From Piezodorus guildinii (lineage: Eukaryota > Arthropoda > Insecta > Hemiptera > Pentatomidae), in contig CM041294.1 of NCBI GenBank assembly GCA_023052935.1, forward strand, positions 25,934,641 to 25,998,640: 64,000 nucleotides of DNA. The letters are read 5' to 3'. The notes beneath the pieces are model-generated. The model had not been told where the DNA came from and did no database searches. It saw only the letters and a program-made list of their open reading frames with translations. The position numbers were made by a program, and so were the translations under genes. Position 1 is the first letter of the stretch; every line of letters starts with the position of its first letter. Below, one piece after another: positions 25,791 to 38,300 of this stretch.

Positions 25791-26254
25791 TTAACTTAAC
25801 ATATTTATAAATTTTATATTATATAGTAAATTAGTAGCTTTTTTTTAGCACTTTAGTAAATAATGCGTTTAAAAGTATAATTAATAAAATCAAAACATTA
25901 GCACTAAATGGATGACGTAAGAATAAATATACACCATTTATCCACTCGAAAGGAAACAGTGTAACGAAATGGTTTTATCAAAAAGCAATCACAAAACGTT
26001 AAGATAGTATTACTTCCTTGGAAACGAATAGATAGTAAGAAACAAAGATAAGATCAAAAATGCATTAAGAAAAATACAAAATTCTGATTCCTTTCTGAGA
26101 TCCATTTTGAAAATATTTGGGTAGAGAAAATTAAAGTTAATTATCGTTTCTTAATTGATACTTAATTCAACAAGGTAGGACTTCTGTTGATCAACAATCT
26201 AAATCTGTTGAACAAAGCTGAATCATATGGTCCGCTTTCTGTTAAAAAAAAAAA

Positions 26255-27150
26255 TCTGGTCCAGGCACAACACACGACTTTCACTTACCTCCATTTTTAA
26301 AATCAACGAAAGAATTTTCAAATACAGTTAGAGATAAAAATTCGTGAAACTATTAAAGAATTAATTAAATTGAATTTATATAGAAACATGTGTTTTATTA
26401 AAAAATCTATTATATTGTTATCTAGAATAATCAGTTAGTTTTATCTTCTTTTCATCACTCTCTATTAACTTTTAAAAGTTTGAGTATAAGATAATATTTT
26501 TTCTAAAATCTTTAGTTTTCAAACGGTATATCATACATGTATATTACTGTTCTTATGTTCAAAAACAAAAAATTACATTAAAAAAATATGTTTTCAGTTT
26601 TCTCCTTTAGTTGCTTTTCAAATTCACTCAACTTGCATATTTAGCTGTTTTTCATCAGTTGTAACAAGTTAATATAGTTATTTTTATAAAATCAACAAAA
26701 TTAAAGGTACTTTAGGGGAAGACAATTTAAAATATCAGCATATAAGCACTGTCAGACCATTTTAATCAGAATGAAACCTACATGATATGAAAGCCCATTA
26801 AATTTTACATCGATACAGCGAGTTTAATCAAAATCGTCGGAGCCGTTTTCGAGAAAATCGAAAAAAGGTGCAAAATGCATGGTATAAAGAGGCTCTTCTG
26901 GTAAGCTCATTTTGATGAAAAAGGTTTTGTAACGTCTCGGGCGTATATTTGTCATAAATATGAAGTTTCAGTTTCATAGGACTTACCGTTTCCGCCCGGG
27001 AGTTACCACACACACACAGACCTTTTTTCGATACTTGGCTATTTGGACTCAGGGGACCCTAAAATGTGTATTTCCATTGAAAACTGGAATTATAAAATTT
27101 TCACGATCGCAATACTTTCTCTTACTATATATAGTAAGTGAAAGTAAAAA
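26255..27150 (+). mobile_element. HINE/DINE-1-like element, full copy
   Basis: Starts TCTGGTCCAGGCACAACACA with ACTTTCACTTAC, and ends in a hairpin (CTTTCTCTTACTATATATAG, then GTAAGTGAAAGTA). The subterminal ACTTTCACTTAC and terminal GTAAGTGAAAGT are inverted repeats, and a (CA)n tract lies about 150 bp before the end. No coding capacity. The layout fits non-autonomous Helentrons, but I see no helicase source here. Confidence 0.75.
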
Positions 27151-27179
27151 ACACGATTGATTTGAAGAAAATTAACCAC

Positions 27180-27238
27180 TTGAGGTTAACGAATAGCCAC
27201 TGTAGCATAAAAGCGACCTTAAATAAGTAAACAAAAAA
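27180..27238 (+). mobile_element. SINE family 2, 3'-end fragment
   Basis: AATAGCCACTGTAGCATAAA then AGCGACCTTAAATAAGTAAAC. It directly follows a HINE-like element. Confidence 0.65.
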
Positions 27239-27339
27239 TGGTAATAACATGGGGCGCATCAAGCTTATTGAAGACCTCATGATTTTATATGCATCTTCAT
27301 TTCCCATCTGCAAGTACTGGGCCTTTTTATTTATTAAAT

Positions 27340-27470
27340 TCTTTTAATTATCTTTCGTTCCAACAGTAAATGATTGCGCTCCACATCCTTAGTTGTAGTC
27401 CAGATCTTAGATCCAAAAGTCAAAACAGGTAGGATAGTAGTTTTCCATGGGATTATTTTGCTACTATTTT
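27340..27470 (-). pseudogene. LINE reverse transcriptase C-terminal fragment
   Basis: Minus-strand translation KTTILPVLTFGSKIWTTTK, then ERNHLLLERKIIKRI and stops. This is the YGSExWxxT ... FERKILRKI motif of endonuclease-RT LINEs. Short and dead. Confidence 0.65.
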
Positions 27471-28074
27471 TCAATAAGTGTCTTCCAATTAGCCCTTAGT
27501 AGCAACGGTTAGCTATCATAATCCTTTTGATATCAATCTATAGCTATGGTTATCATTGGTTACCTACGAATCCAATTCCGAAAAGTTTTAAACCCGCTCG
27601 AACTTGGACCCAAAATCCATTCTCTATTACCATCTATTCACTATCCAATCTTGGGATATCCAGGACCTGCCCCAATCCTCTTTTTTTTACTACAGCACTC
27701 GGGAAATGGTAAAAAAAAAGTTAACTTCCTAATATATTCGAACACCGGTTCTAATGTGTCCGTCGCTGACAAGTATGCGGTTCATCTATTTGACTTCGAA
27801 AACATTTAGTAATGTCCATGTACTCTTGAGTGTGTTTTATGTCGAAATAATGTTCTTGAAATTTTAAAACTTACAGGTACTGCATAGTCGCTCGGCTTAC
27901 TTCATATGTTTATCATTGACGAAGAAATAGATTTCTTCTTGGCCTACTGCATAATTTTCATTACGAGATAGTCTATTTTATCCTAGAGCAGGTCGTAAAA
28001 TTCATCCTTATTCTCCTTATTCTCATCCTCGGTTCAAATTTTTTTTTTTAGTTTCACACTAAGTACTTTTCGTT

Positions 28075-28240
28075 TTTTAGAGAGACTTCTAAACACACAC
28101 ACAGGCGACTTTACAAGAAGAATATTATACGATATTATAACTCAAGGGATTCAAAAACGTTTATTTCCGTTGAAAATGTTCACGTTCACAAAACTTTCCC
28201 TTGCCATGTTCTTTCTCATTCATATAGAGCTAAGTAAAAT
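28075..28240 (+). mobile_element. HINE/DINE-1-like element, old 3' end
   Basis: A CACACACACAGG tract, TTTATTTCCGTTGAAAATG, CACGTTCACAAAACTTTCCC and TTTCTCATTCAT resemble the family 3' third, heavily diverged. Confidence 0.4.
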
Positions 28241-28737
28241 TTCCTAATAATACTGAAAATGTATCAATATCATATGTCTGTTGTATTATTGAACGCATTT
28301 TCATTATATAAATTTAAAGCAACAAGTTTTGCTATTAAAGTACAAATAAGTGTCAACTATAATCGGAACATGGTTAGTATATTAATGAAAACAAAATACA
28401 ATGATTGGCTACGTACAGTTTGTACCACTTGTTGGAATGGACCTTTTATGCTGAAAATACGATGGCTACTGAACGGCAGGGATTCCCTTACTAATCTTTA
28501 ACCTTTCACCTTCCTATCCAAATAATCGGCAGTTATCATTTTTGCTATTTCAACATCAACATCAGTAAAGTCTGTTTTTAACTTGTTGGATCTTATGTTT
28601 CGTTTTGTTCGAAGGAATAGTGACCAAGGTTTTTGTGCAAAAATATCGGGACGCTTTTTAATATTTCTCCCCAGCTCGTGCACCAAGACCAATACCGATC
28701 TGGTATTACTATAAGAGATGTAGTGTATTGAAAAAAA

Positions 28738-29615
28738 TCTGGTGTTGGCAACACACGACTTTCACTAACCTCTGTTTTTGATATCGATTAAAGAATTTCC
28801 AAATGTTATACATCTATATTGCTATTGTTGTGTTCAAAAACACAAAAATGATTAAACAAATATTTGTTCAGTTTTATCCGTTAGTTATCATTTAGTTGTA
28901 TCGGCTTTTCATCACTCTCTATTAACTTTTAAAAGCTTATCTATGAGATAATATTTTTTCTAAAATCTTTAGCTTTCCAACAGTATATTAAACATGTATA
29001 GTACTGTTCTTAAGTAAGAAAAAACAAAGAATTGCATTAAAAAATATTTTTAAAATTTTCTCCTTTAGTTGTTTTGCAAATTCGCTCAACGTGCATATTT
29101 AGCTGTTAATTATCAATGGTAACAAGATAATATAGTTATTTTTATAGAATCTACAAAAGTAAAGCTACTTTAGAGGAAGAAAATTTAAAATATCTGCATT
29201 TAATCCCCATCAGACTATTTCAATCAGAATGAAACCTACATGATATTAAAGCCCATTAAATTTTACATCAATATAGCGAGTTTAATCAAAATCGTTAAAG
29301 CCGTTTTTGAGAAAATCGTAAAAAGGTGCTCAATGCATGGGATAAAGTGGGACTTCCGGTCAGCCGATTTTAGTGAAAATCTTGCTGTAACATTTTGGAT
29401 GTATAGATGTCTTAAATATGAAATTTCAGTTTCGTACGACTTACCGTTTTGTCGCTAGACTTACCACACACACACACAGACCTTTTTTCGGGACTTGGCT
29501 ATTTGGACTCAAGGGACCCTAAACGTGTGTTTCCGTCGAAAACTGGAAGTCGACAATTTTCACGATCGCAATTCCTTCCCTTACTTATGTACTCGTATAG
29601 TAAGTGAAAGTAAAA
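28738..29615 (+). mobile_element. HINE/DINE-1-like element, full copy
   Basis: Starts TCTGGTGTTGGCAACACACG. Shares CATGATATTAAAGCCCATTA, AGCGAGTTTAATCAAAATCG, a (CA)n tract and TTTTCACGATCGCAAT with the 26255 copy. Ends GTATAGTAAGTGAAAGTAAAA. Confidence 0.75.
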
Positions 29616-31771
29616 ATAAGCTTGTTTTTCAATACAAGTCATATTATTCCATATTTTACGCTTATCAATATTATTGTTACATATGCAAATATTTAGCGAG
29701 TTTATTTATTATTTTATTATTTCTTAAATAGATTTATTTAATTAAAAATATAATACACTGCTTTACTAAAGTATGTAATTTCTTCTTTTGAAAATGTTAT
29801 ATTCAGTAATGCTCTGGAAAAACTTTACCTTCCTTTTTCTTTTTTTGTTTGTATTTAGCATCAGTGAAGGATAAGTGATTGGTGTTTTCGATAAGCGCAG
29901 ACATACAAACCCAAATAAATCAAGAGCAGAATTATTGGGTTATAAAATAACCTCCTGGCGTTTTTTACTGGTGATTTCAAAAACATCATATTCTTGTAAA
30001 TATTTTTAATCAATTATATATGAAATACAATTTCACGACAAACTTTATGGGCATAGAGACAAACTTGTACAAAACATGGCTACAACTGACATACTATACA
30101 TAACTTGACGTAGACTGAAAAGGAGTTGGATGAGGGACCTCCTAGCCTGAAAAAATAGTTTGCTTTTGAATGTCAGGAGGATGCACCACTGGGTGCTGTC
30201 TCCCTCTCGCCAACCCATGCTATGTTTATCAAATATAACTCATTTGATGATTGTAACTTATAAAGGTGCAAATAAAATTAGTAAGTTAAAAAAAATATAT
30301 ATATATGACCTAGTTTGGTCTATATCTATTTCATGTAGCCATAATTCTGGTGTTTTTTAAATTCTGTCCTCCCATAACTTATCAGGATGACCAGAGCATT
30401 TTACCTCTGCCAAGCCAAAATTTCTGGTTCTCCTAAGGCATTATCGACATACACACAGAAATTTTGTTAACTATCTGTGCATCGTATTTACCAGGAAATG
30501 ACTGAGAGACCTACCAAATTAATTTTCACAATCTAAGGAATTTATTTGGAGGATCCTGATCCTCAAAATCATGGCAAAATTAATATACCACATTTGCCAA
30601 ATACTTAGCAGCACACTTGTAAATACAAATAATAAAAATAAATATTTTATTTTATACCCTCTTGGCTGGCTCCCTAACAATTCTTAACCTACTAGAGCCT
30701 CTCCCCTCCATTAACGATTTTAAACCTAATTTCTTCTTCATTAAACACAAATCCTGCATATGCCAAAGTGAATTAATATAGGATATAAAGAAGGAATTTA
30801 GGATAGGGTTGAATTGAAATGGTGCTGTGCTAGTCTCGTATTGTATTGCTATATTAGGAGCAGGTGTCCATAATCATTGCTCCATAAATTATTTCACAGG
30901 AATTAATTATAAAACATAATAAGTACAATAAAACTTTATATTATTAGAAAACTACCTTAGATTAATACAAATTAAGACTAAACCTTAGTGTTTAATGTTC
31001 TCTCCATTAGACTTATTTTCTTCCTTTATCACCACAGACATAGTCAATAACTTGTGATTTTGGCGCTTAATTATCAAAAATTGTTTAAGAAACGCTTTGT
31101 TCAGTAGAGGGACAAATTCCTCTGTTGGTTACTTAAACAGTTATATAAATTGTTGTACCCTAATATAATTATTTTAAAATAATAAACCAATGTAAATTAA
31201 TAACAGCAGTTTTTAGAAGTGGATGTAAGTATGTAAATATAAGAAAATGTACATATTATGCATTGGTTAAAAAAAATGCACAAATAATGGCTATTTCATT
31301 TTATGATAATTAACCCAAACTGATTAAATTCCACCAAAACTAAATGTTTAAATTCCATATTTTAAAAATGGTTACCAAAAATTATAATGTTTAACTATAA
31401 TATACATGTATGAACACCTGAAGAGGGCAATTTCATGTGATTAATACAAATTAAGACTAAACCTTAGTGTTTAATGTTCTCTCCATTAGACTTAATGCCT
31501 AAAGAGAACCGGAAAAAACAATAGCCCAATGACTTTAATACTTGTGATCTTTACTTATGTATGTGTAAGATGCAATGCTTGCACCAAATTATAATTAGTT
31601 ACATATGGTCTGTAGTTATATCCCTATTAATGTGTAAATCTTGGTTTAAGTAATTTAAATGTTAATAAAAAAAATAAAATAAAACTAACAAGTAACATCA
31701 TTACTGCAAACTACCTGCAGATCATGGTTAAATTCTGGAGGGCAGGAGGGAGACAAAGGGGAGAGAATCAC
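29616..31771. other. No gene seen; local repeat only
   Basis: AT-rich intergenic sequence with the 56-bp direct repeat at 30960. A short word pair near 31168 and 32920 (ATAAACCA.TGT then GCAGTTTTT) hints at another diverged repeat. Confidence 0.4.
30960..31494 (+). repeat. 56-bp perfect direct repeat, 479 bp apart
   Basis: 30960-31015 and 31439-31494 are identical (begins GATTAATACAAATTAAGACT, ends CTCCATTAGACTTA). The sequence between shows no ORF. Too long for an ordinary TSD, so a local duplication or two ends of a repeat unit. Confidence 0.7.
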
Positions 31772-31975
31772 CTGTAGTGCAGTGGCTAGCATAACAGTCT
31801 TCTACGTCCAAGGAGTGTGTTCAAACTTATCAGACAGCCCTAGGATTTTATAAAGAGAGAGGTAAAATGCTCGATCCTATCTAATTAAACCTGGGTAGGC
31901 AACATTTATGACTTCCATTGTTAGCCATAGTACCTAACATCAGCATAAACTGATGTTACATGAATAAACAAACTA
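31772..31975 (+). mobile_element. SINE family 2, diverged copy between SPH-A and SPH-B
   Basis: The head GCAGTGGCTAGCATAACAG and degenerate box B are followed by GCCCTAGGATTTT, GATCCTATC, AACCTGGGTAGGCAACATT and an AATAAACAAACT tail. Confidence 0.75.
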
Positions 31976-33239
31976 ATACTATCAAGTAGCTTTCATCTTC
32001 TTTGAATAGTTTGACGAGGTTTAAATTACAAAGTTTCAAAATATATTCCTTTAAGCACGTTTGATTTTATTTATTTTATATACTTGACTGTCTCTTATGT
32101 TTAGTAACAGTGATAAATGTACAAATATAAATCAGAAAAAATAGATTACAAAAAAAAAAAAAAAGAAAAAAAAAGAAAAAGAAAAACTAAACATTTCTCG
32201 ATATTCAGTATTTTGGCATTAAAAAAAATGTCTATACAAAATATTTTATTAATTATAAGTCTCTTTACTGTACAATTTTATTACATTGAACATACACAAA
32301 TAATTACATAAATTTAATAGATAGTTTAAATACAATGAAAAACTGCTTTATCAGTGGTTAAAACAAATTTACTTTATCAACTTAATTAACAATATAATAA
32401 TTTATTTTTAAGAATAAAATATTTACAAATATTTGGACATATAAATACATTTATTTATAACATAGTTTTCTGCATTTACCCAAGTAGGCTATTAGCAGAA
32501 GAAAAATATTTATTTTAAACTTTCCTGGTTACAAAACAAATTTTTATATCCATTTGATGGAAAGTAACAGAACTAAATGTACACTGTCCGCTTTTTACTT
32601 GACTGCTTCTTCAGCTGGACCCTAATAAAAAAATAAATATATATAAATAGATTTTGAACCTGTGTGATCATCTAAAAAAATATATTAACTTAGCAAGGAT
32701 CAGAGGTCTTTATTTTTTCTATTGAATTTATGGCAATATCCCTGTAGGAACTTTAAAGCAGTTTATTTCATCTTTAACCAATCAAGTTGTTCTTTATAAC
32801 ATAACATAACATTTTGAAATTAACAGTGGTGATATACCATTTTTCTTTGGATTATTTCTTGCTTTTCATATTATTTAGTTTCATATTACCAGCTATGTAA
32901 ACAGTTATGCCCTTATTTAATTATTTGGAAATAATAAACCATTGTGTAATAATTCGCAGCAGTTTTTTAATTAAACTGAAGTTACTATAGTATATTAGAA
33001 AAAAACAGAAGTAATTTTCACAAAACCATGTGTGTGATAAGTTATAGAAGTGCACTATAAATAATATTATTATAATTAAAGATGCCAGTTAATACCATCA
33101 GCTTCGTATGTATATAAAATAGATTGATAACATTAATTTATTATAATAAACTATTAGAAAAGAAACAAAAATTAGTAATGCAAGGAAATTGTTGGCATCT
33201 CTGGGTTGCACTTAAAATAATGCAGAATTTTGGATTTAA
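31976..33239. other. No gene seen
   Basis: AT-rich. The 64-codon ORF at 32117-32311 is low-complexity Lys-rich and not credible. Confidence 0.5.
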
Positions 33240-33990
33240 TTTAATTTTTTTTTATGGAGAAGACCACTTTGGACCTAAAAGAAATTGAATTACCGAGGAT
33301 CTTATCTTCACTCTGAGACAAACATTGGAAAAGATCATTGAAAAGGATAATAAAGTCTTTAACTGTTCTGTAGACCTCACAAATGGGCTTCGATAGGATA
33401 AGAAAGGAAAATACCATTAAGGTTCTCAGGGAGAGTAAATAACGGAAGGTTAGAGCAAGTGAGGGATTTTAAATATCTGAGTGATCACCTTAAGGAACAA
33501 GGCTGTATAGATGAAAAAATAAATAAAAGGATAAAAGCTACCAGCAGATGTTTTAGTTCCTTTAAGAAAGGATTCATCAGGAAAAATAAGGGTAAAAAAG
33601 AAAAAAGATAGTCTATAAAAACACTTTCTCACCGATTCTTACCTATTCAAGTGAATCTTGGCCTCTCACCATAAAGCACAAGGGCCAACTGCAAGTGATG
33701 GAGATGCGTTATATAAGAAGAATGGCGGGGAAGACGTGAACAGACCGAGTGCGAAACATGATAATACGGTCAAATGTGGGACTTAGATCAGCTTTGGATA
33801 CTATAGAAGGACACCAACTGAGATGGTTCGGCCATGTTTCCATAATGGCAGATAACCGAGTAGTGAAGGCCATATTTCAGACAAGGGTGGAAGGCCTGAG
33901 ACTGAGAGGAAGACCCGAGGAAGACTTGGGAAGGCACGACCCAAGAGGCCTTTGAGCGAAGAGGTCTGGAATGGAGAAGAAGAAAATTGG
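33240..33990 (+). pseudogene. LINE endonuclease-RT C-terminal relic between SPH-A and SPH-B
   Basis: Recognisable in order: RLEQVRDFKYLSDHLKEQG, INKRIKATSRCFSSF, a broken YxxxxxPILTYSSESW segment, GQLQVMEMRYIRRMAGKT, then an open frame with DTIEGHQLRWFGHVSIMADN and GRPEEDLGRHD. Several stops and frameshifts. Confidence 0.8.
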
Positions 33991-34479
33991 TACAGGGTAG
34001 TCTTTCTTCTTCTTGGATCAGGCTTTACAAAAGGGATCCTCACACCAGGCAGTAGAAAAGGAGAGGATTAAATAAATACATTTAAATACCCCACTATATA
34101 ATAAACTATTCAAGTTTGCAGGATTATTTATTTGTATCAATGTCAACACTTATTAATCCTCTCTTAAACGAAACTGTTTCTTTACCTCTATAGCATTTAT
34201 CTGCTTGGAAATAATTCAATCTTTAATCAGATGTTAAAGTGAGATTTTCGTATATTTTTTTTGTTTTTCAAGTTTAAATTTGCCCAGAATAGTGTCCATA
34301 TAGCTATGAACATCAACAAAGTGTAGGGTGAGGGTATTATTAGAGAGTGCACTGTTTATTTAAGGGTGGTTCAAAACATTTCAGTAGGGAGCCTTCAGTC
34401 TGGTTGACAAACAAGGTTGTAAAAGAACTTCTTCCTTTAACATTATGTTCTGTGAAATTCGATGTAAGCAAAAGTCTAT

Positions 34480-34860
34480 CAATGACCACCTTCAGGCGAT
34501 AGAAAAGGTGAAAAAACTCTAAAGATGGGTTCCTCTGCAATGACTTCTGAAAAATTCATCATTATTTAATTTTCGTCTTACTTCTTTGCTGTAACAAAAA
34601 CAATCCAATTTGGTGGAGAATTGTTGCTTGTGATGAAAATTGGATTTAGTACAATAACAGCAGTGGCTCAAGAAAGAAGTGACATCATTTTTCAAAGTTC
34701 CCAACTTATATAAAAAAAAAGTGATGGTTACTGTTTGGTTGACTTCATCTGGTTTAATTTTCAACAAAAATCCCAACAGGTTTTGGAAAAGCTGCCAACA
34801 CATCAGCAGAAATGTTTTAAAAGTAATATTTTTTTTCTTTTAAAACAGTAATCCTGCATT
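34480..34860 (+). pseudogene. Mariner transposase relic
   Basis: Plus-strand fragments IEKVKKL-RWVPLQ, VACDENWISYNNS (catalytic DExxW motif of DDD transposases) and KKKVMVTVWLTSSGLIFN follow the mariner order LGKVxKLDxWVPH ... TxDEKWIxYxN ... KVMLxVWW. Stops and frameshifts throughout. No clear terminal repeats seen. Confidence 0.75.
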
Positions 34861-35352
34861 ATTTATCATTGGACATCCCAATAATTCAGCAGCTAAAGCA
34901 TATATCAGGCAAAATCACTAGTGATACATATTTGTGAACACAAAAGAGGAAATCATGCATGATACTAATATATTATAAGTATGTTTAGAAATCATGAAGT
35001 AGTTATGCAAGCAAAAGGAGAAGATACTCTATAAATAACGCAAAGAATCAATAAAATATTTATATTGAATTCAATGATGTTTTGCTGGCTGCCATCAGGA
35101 CAAAAACAATTTGAAACAGTTGTTGTTGTTGGGATTTGAGGCGTAGAACCAGATGGTCATCAACGCCTAATTTGAAAGAGTTTCACATCAAGGATAAAAG
35201 GATAAAAAAAAAAAAAGGTAACCCAACGTTTTTAAATAATACACAGCGGTTATGTGTTTAATTTTAAATCCTTTGCTCTGACCATAGTCCTTCATGTATA
35301 AAAATAGTCAACTACATAATTTTTAAGTATAATACTAACAAAACGTACCTCA

Positions 35353-38300
35353 TTATTGTGGAGTGAAAGCAAGTTCTGCCATGACCTTATCTATCCAGGG
35401 ACGAGCATATGCCACTCCAGCATAGACTCCTGGAGTTTCATCTCCACAACCGATTCCCCAAGCTACTAAACCTGTCACTTCATATGTTCCTGGTTTACCT
35501 TCGATTGGACAAACTAGAGGACTTCCCCCATCTCCCTAAATACATAAAAGAATTATGTTATAGCTATAAAATGAAGTTATAAATCTAGTTAATAGAATTT
35601 CTTCTTTTATCGTGAAATGTTACAACTATCACTACAAAAATAATTGTATTATATAAATTAGAAAAAAAAAAAAAAAGTTTACATTGTTTTTAGTTTATAC
35701 ATACAAGAAATAGAAACAAAACAAAAATATTAAGAAAAGAATGGAGCCCTAAATTATATCTGCTTTTTGTGTTCAACTCATTTTTCATAATTTCAAATTT
35801 TGTGATTACCTCCATCGAAACTAAATTAAGAGCCAATTTTAAATGATTCAAAATTTTCAACTTTTTCTGTCTCCCATGTCTGGTTGTAGTAGAGCAAAAG
35901 TCTTGCCTATAGAAGAATTGAGTGTTTTTCTAAATAATACGTTTGGTGCTTTCACACCGAAGGCTACTCGAGAACTCTGTCAAGATATAGGAAATTCAGG
36001 TACCTGAAGAAGCTTGGATTCTGTCCCTCCAAGGTTGCCATCACACTCTTTATTATTACGTTTTTAGTATTTTTTAAATGCTTTATTTTTTTTTGCAATG
36101 CTGCCCAAATACATCAGGTTGCTAAAATATTTTTTATAATAATAATTTTTCTATTTTTTTTTTTTATTTCCTAGTGTATTCTAACACTAATAATAAATTT
36201 CTAATATTTATAATTTTTCCCCTTTATAGTTATTTACATTTTTAAAATTTATTTCTCTCTATAACTGTATTTCAAATTTAAACTTTAAACCTTTGGTGCG
36301 CACATTATATAAACAAAATATAAATAAATTTACTCTTTAATTACCATACAGGTGAATGTGGATAGTCCCCAGAGATTCTAAAATTACATTTTTCACCAAC
36401 ACGGCTACATCTTTGATATCGACACCCAGATCTTCCAAAAAGCTCCTTGTGCTTCTAGGGATTGCTCCACGAGACCAAAACCATAGACTCCTAACGGAGA
36501 ACTGTCTCTCACCAAAGGTCTAACAGAACTTTTCTTTTAGGAAAGGGATGCATTTCTTGTAGATGGCTCTCTTCTCCCTTTTCACTCCACCTGTCTGGTC
36601 AAGGTCAATGTTTGTAGGATCCAGGATTAATTCCTTCCAACACCGCCGGGCATAACTTTGTCAGGTGCGCTGTCTGGAGAGAACATAAAAGCCTCAGAAA
36701 CAGGTATTGATTGACAATTTTGGGCTTCTGTTCTGGTTTTACTAGGGAAGAGGTAACCAACTTATCCAGGTTGGTATTCAATTTAGTCACTGAATCTTCA
36801 TTAAAAACTAGCTCTCCTGAGAACGTGCAAATACTAAATTAATTTCTCCAACATTCCCTCTGCTATCTCTTGTTTTCTGAAAATAATCCTCATACAGAAT
36901 TCTATGGCATCCTGAGAGCCTCTTGGCCAGCAGGTGGGCTTTCATAACTTTTCTGAATTCCCATCTCTCATCCATTGGAGAGCGAGAGAGAGACCGAACC
37001 ACATAAGATGTTGATTTGCATTAGAAGTCTTTTGTTCAGAAACTTGAAAGTAATACATTGTCAAATGATTTCTTATACAGTTTCTCCTCTTGAATTTTCC
37101 ACGACGCCTGCTTGAAAGTGAGAAATATATTTAATTTTTAGTGAAAAATAGTTAAGTAAAAGCAGTATTTTAGTATAACTCTTGCATAATGGCTCTAAGA
37201 TATTTTGTAAATAATTTAGAGTAAACGGATGTTCTTGGTTGGTTTAGCATAAAACATGACTATTTAAACATCCTTTCCTGAAGAGGTTCTATATATCTGT
37301 AAAGGTATGAATAATTAAGCAATATTTTGTTTCTGTTTTTCTAGTATTTGTAAAGTATAAAATAAAACAATTCTACTAAAAGTTTTAATTCCTGAAATTA
37401 CCTTACAAGTATCTTTTCCAATGACTCCTCCTGCACAAACGAAGCTATCATGCAATCTAAAGTAATTGCCAAGCCTGGTTTTACGAAGCGAGGTGGTGCA
37501 TTGAACCTTAGGTACCATTGGTAGATCAATCTTCTTGAGAATTACATTATACTGGCCCTGATGTCCTGTTTCACAATAATTTGATTATTACAGTCATAAA
37601 AGATATGAAGTTTCACAAACAGTAATATACATCTATAATGTACCGTTGGAAAGCTAAAGATTTTAGAAAAAATATTATCTCATACACAAGCTTTTAAAAG
37701 TTAATAGAGAGTGATGAAAAGCCGATAAAACTAACTGATTATTTTATATAATAATATATTACATTTTTTAATAAAACACATGCTTCTGTAGAAATTCAAT
37801 TTAATTAATTCTTTAAAAATTTATTTTTATCTCTAAATATATTTAAAAACTCTTAAATTGATAAAAATAACGAGGTAAGTGAAAGTCGTGTGTTGCCCGC
37901 ACCAGATTTTTTAAATTTAGAAGGGATGATTGAGCCTTGTTTTTCAAAACACTGTTTGATAGACTTTAAAATTTGATTCACTTCTCATTTTTTTACTACT
38001 TCCCTTAAAGTTTCTTTTGATAGAGCAAAAATCTATCCATGATTCTATCATTGTCAACCCCCTTCAAAGAAAAACAGCCCTAACCATCACCAATCAGTAT
38101 CCTTGTTTTACATTTATGTACTAAATCCTTTATTTGGTTTTTCCTAAACTATGATTCTTTCATAAGAACCATTTATGCAAGACTCATCAGTAAATATACA
38201 TATTGATCAAGCTCCTTTAAAAAAAAACGAGATGTTGAAAACATTTTATCTTGGCAAACATCTTACTTACTTGGCTGGTGAAATGCTTTTTTTTTACTAT

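Noticed and set aside
26255..27150. HINE-like copies read as ordinary cut-and-paste MITEs
   Set aside because: Inverted repeats are subterminal at one end only, and the 3' hairpin and (CA)n tract fit Helentron-type ends better; no TSD of fixed length seen.
28498..28692. 64-codon minus ORF with acidic/basic balanced composition
   Set aside because: No family recognised, no splice signals or neighbours to support it.
34340..34803. Two minus-strand ORFs of 66 and 94 codons
   Set aside because: Lie opposite the mariner relic, whose plus-strand order of motifs explains the sequence better.
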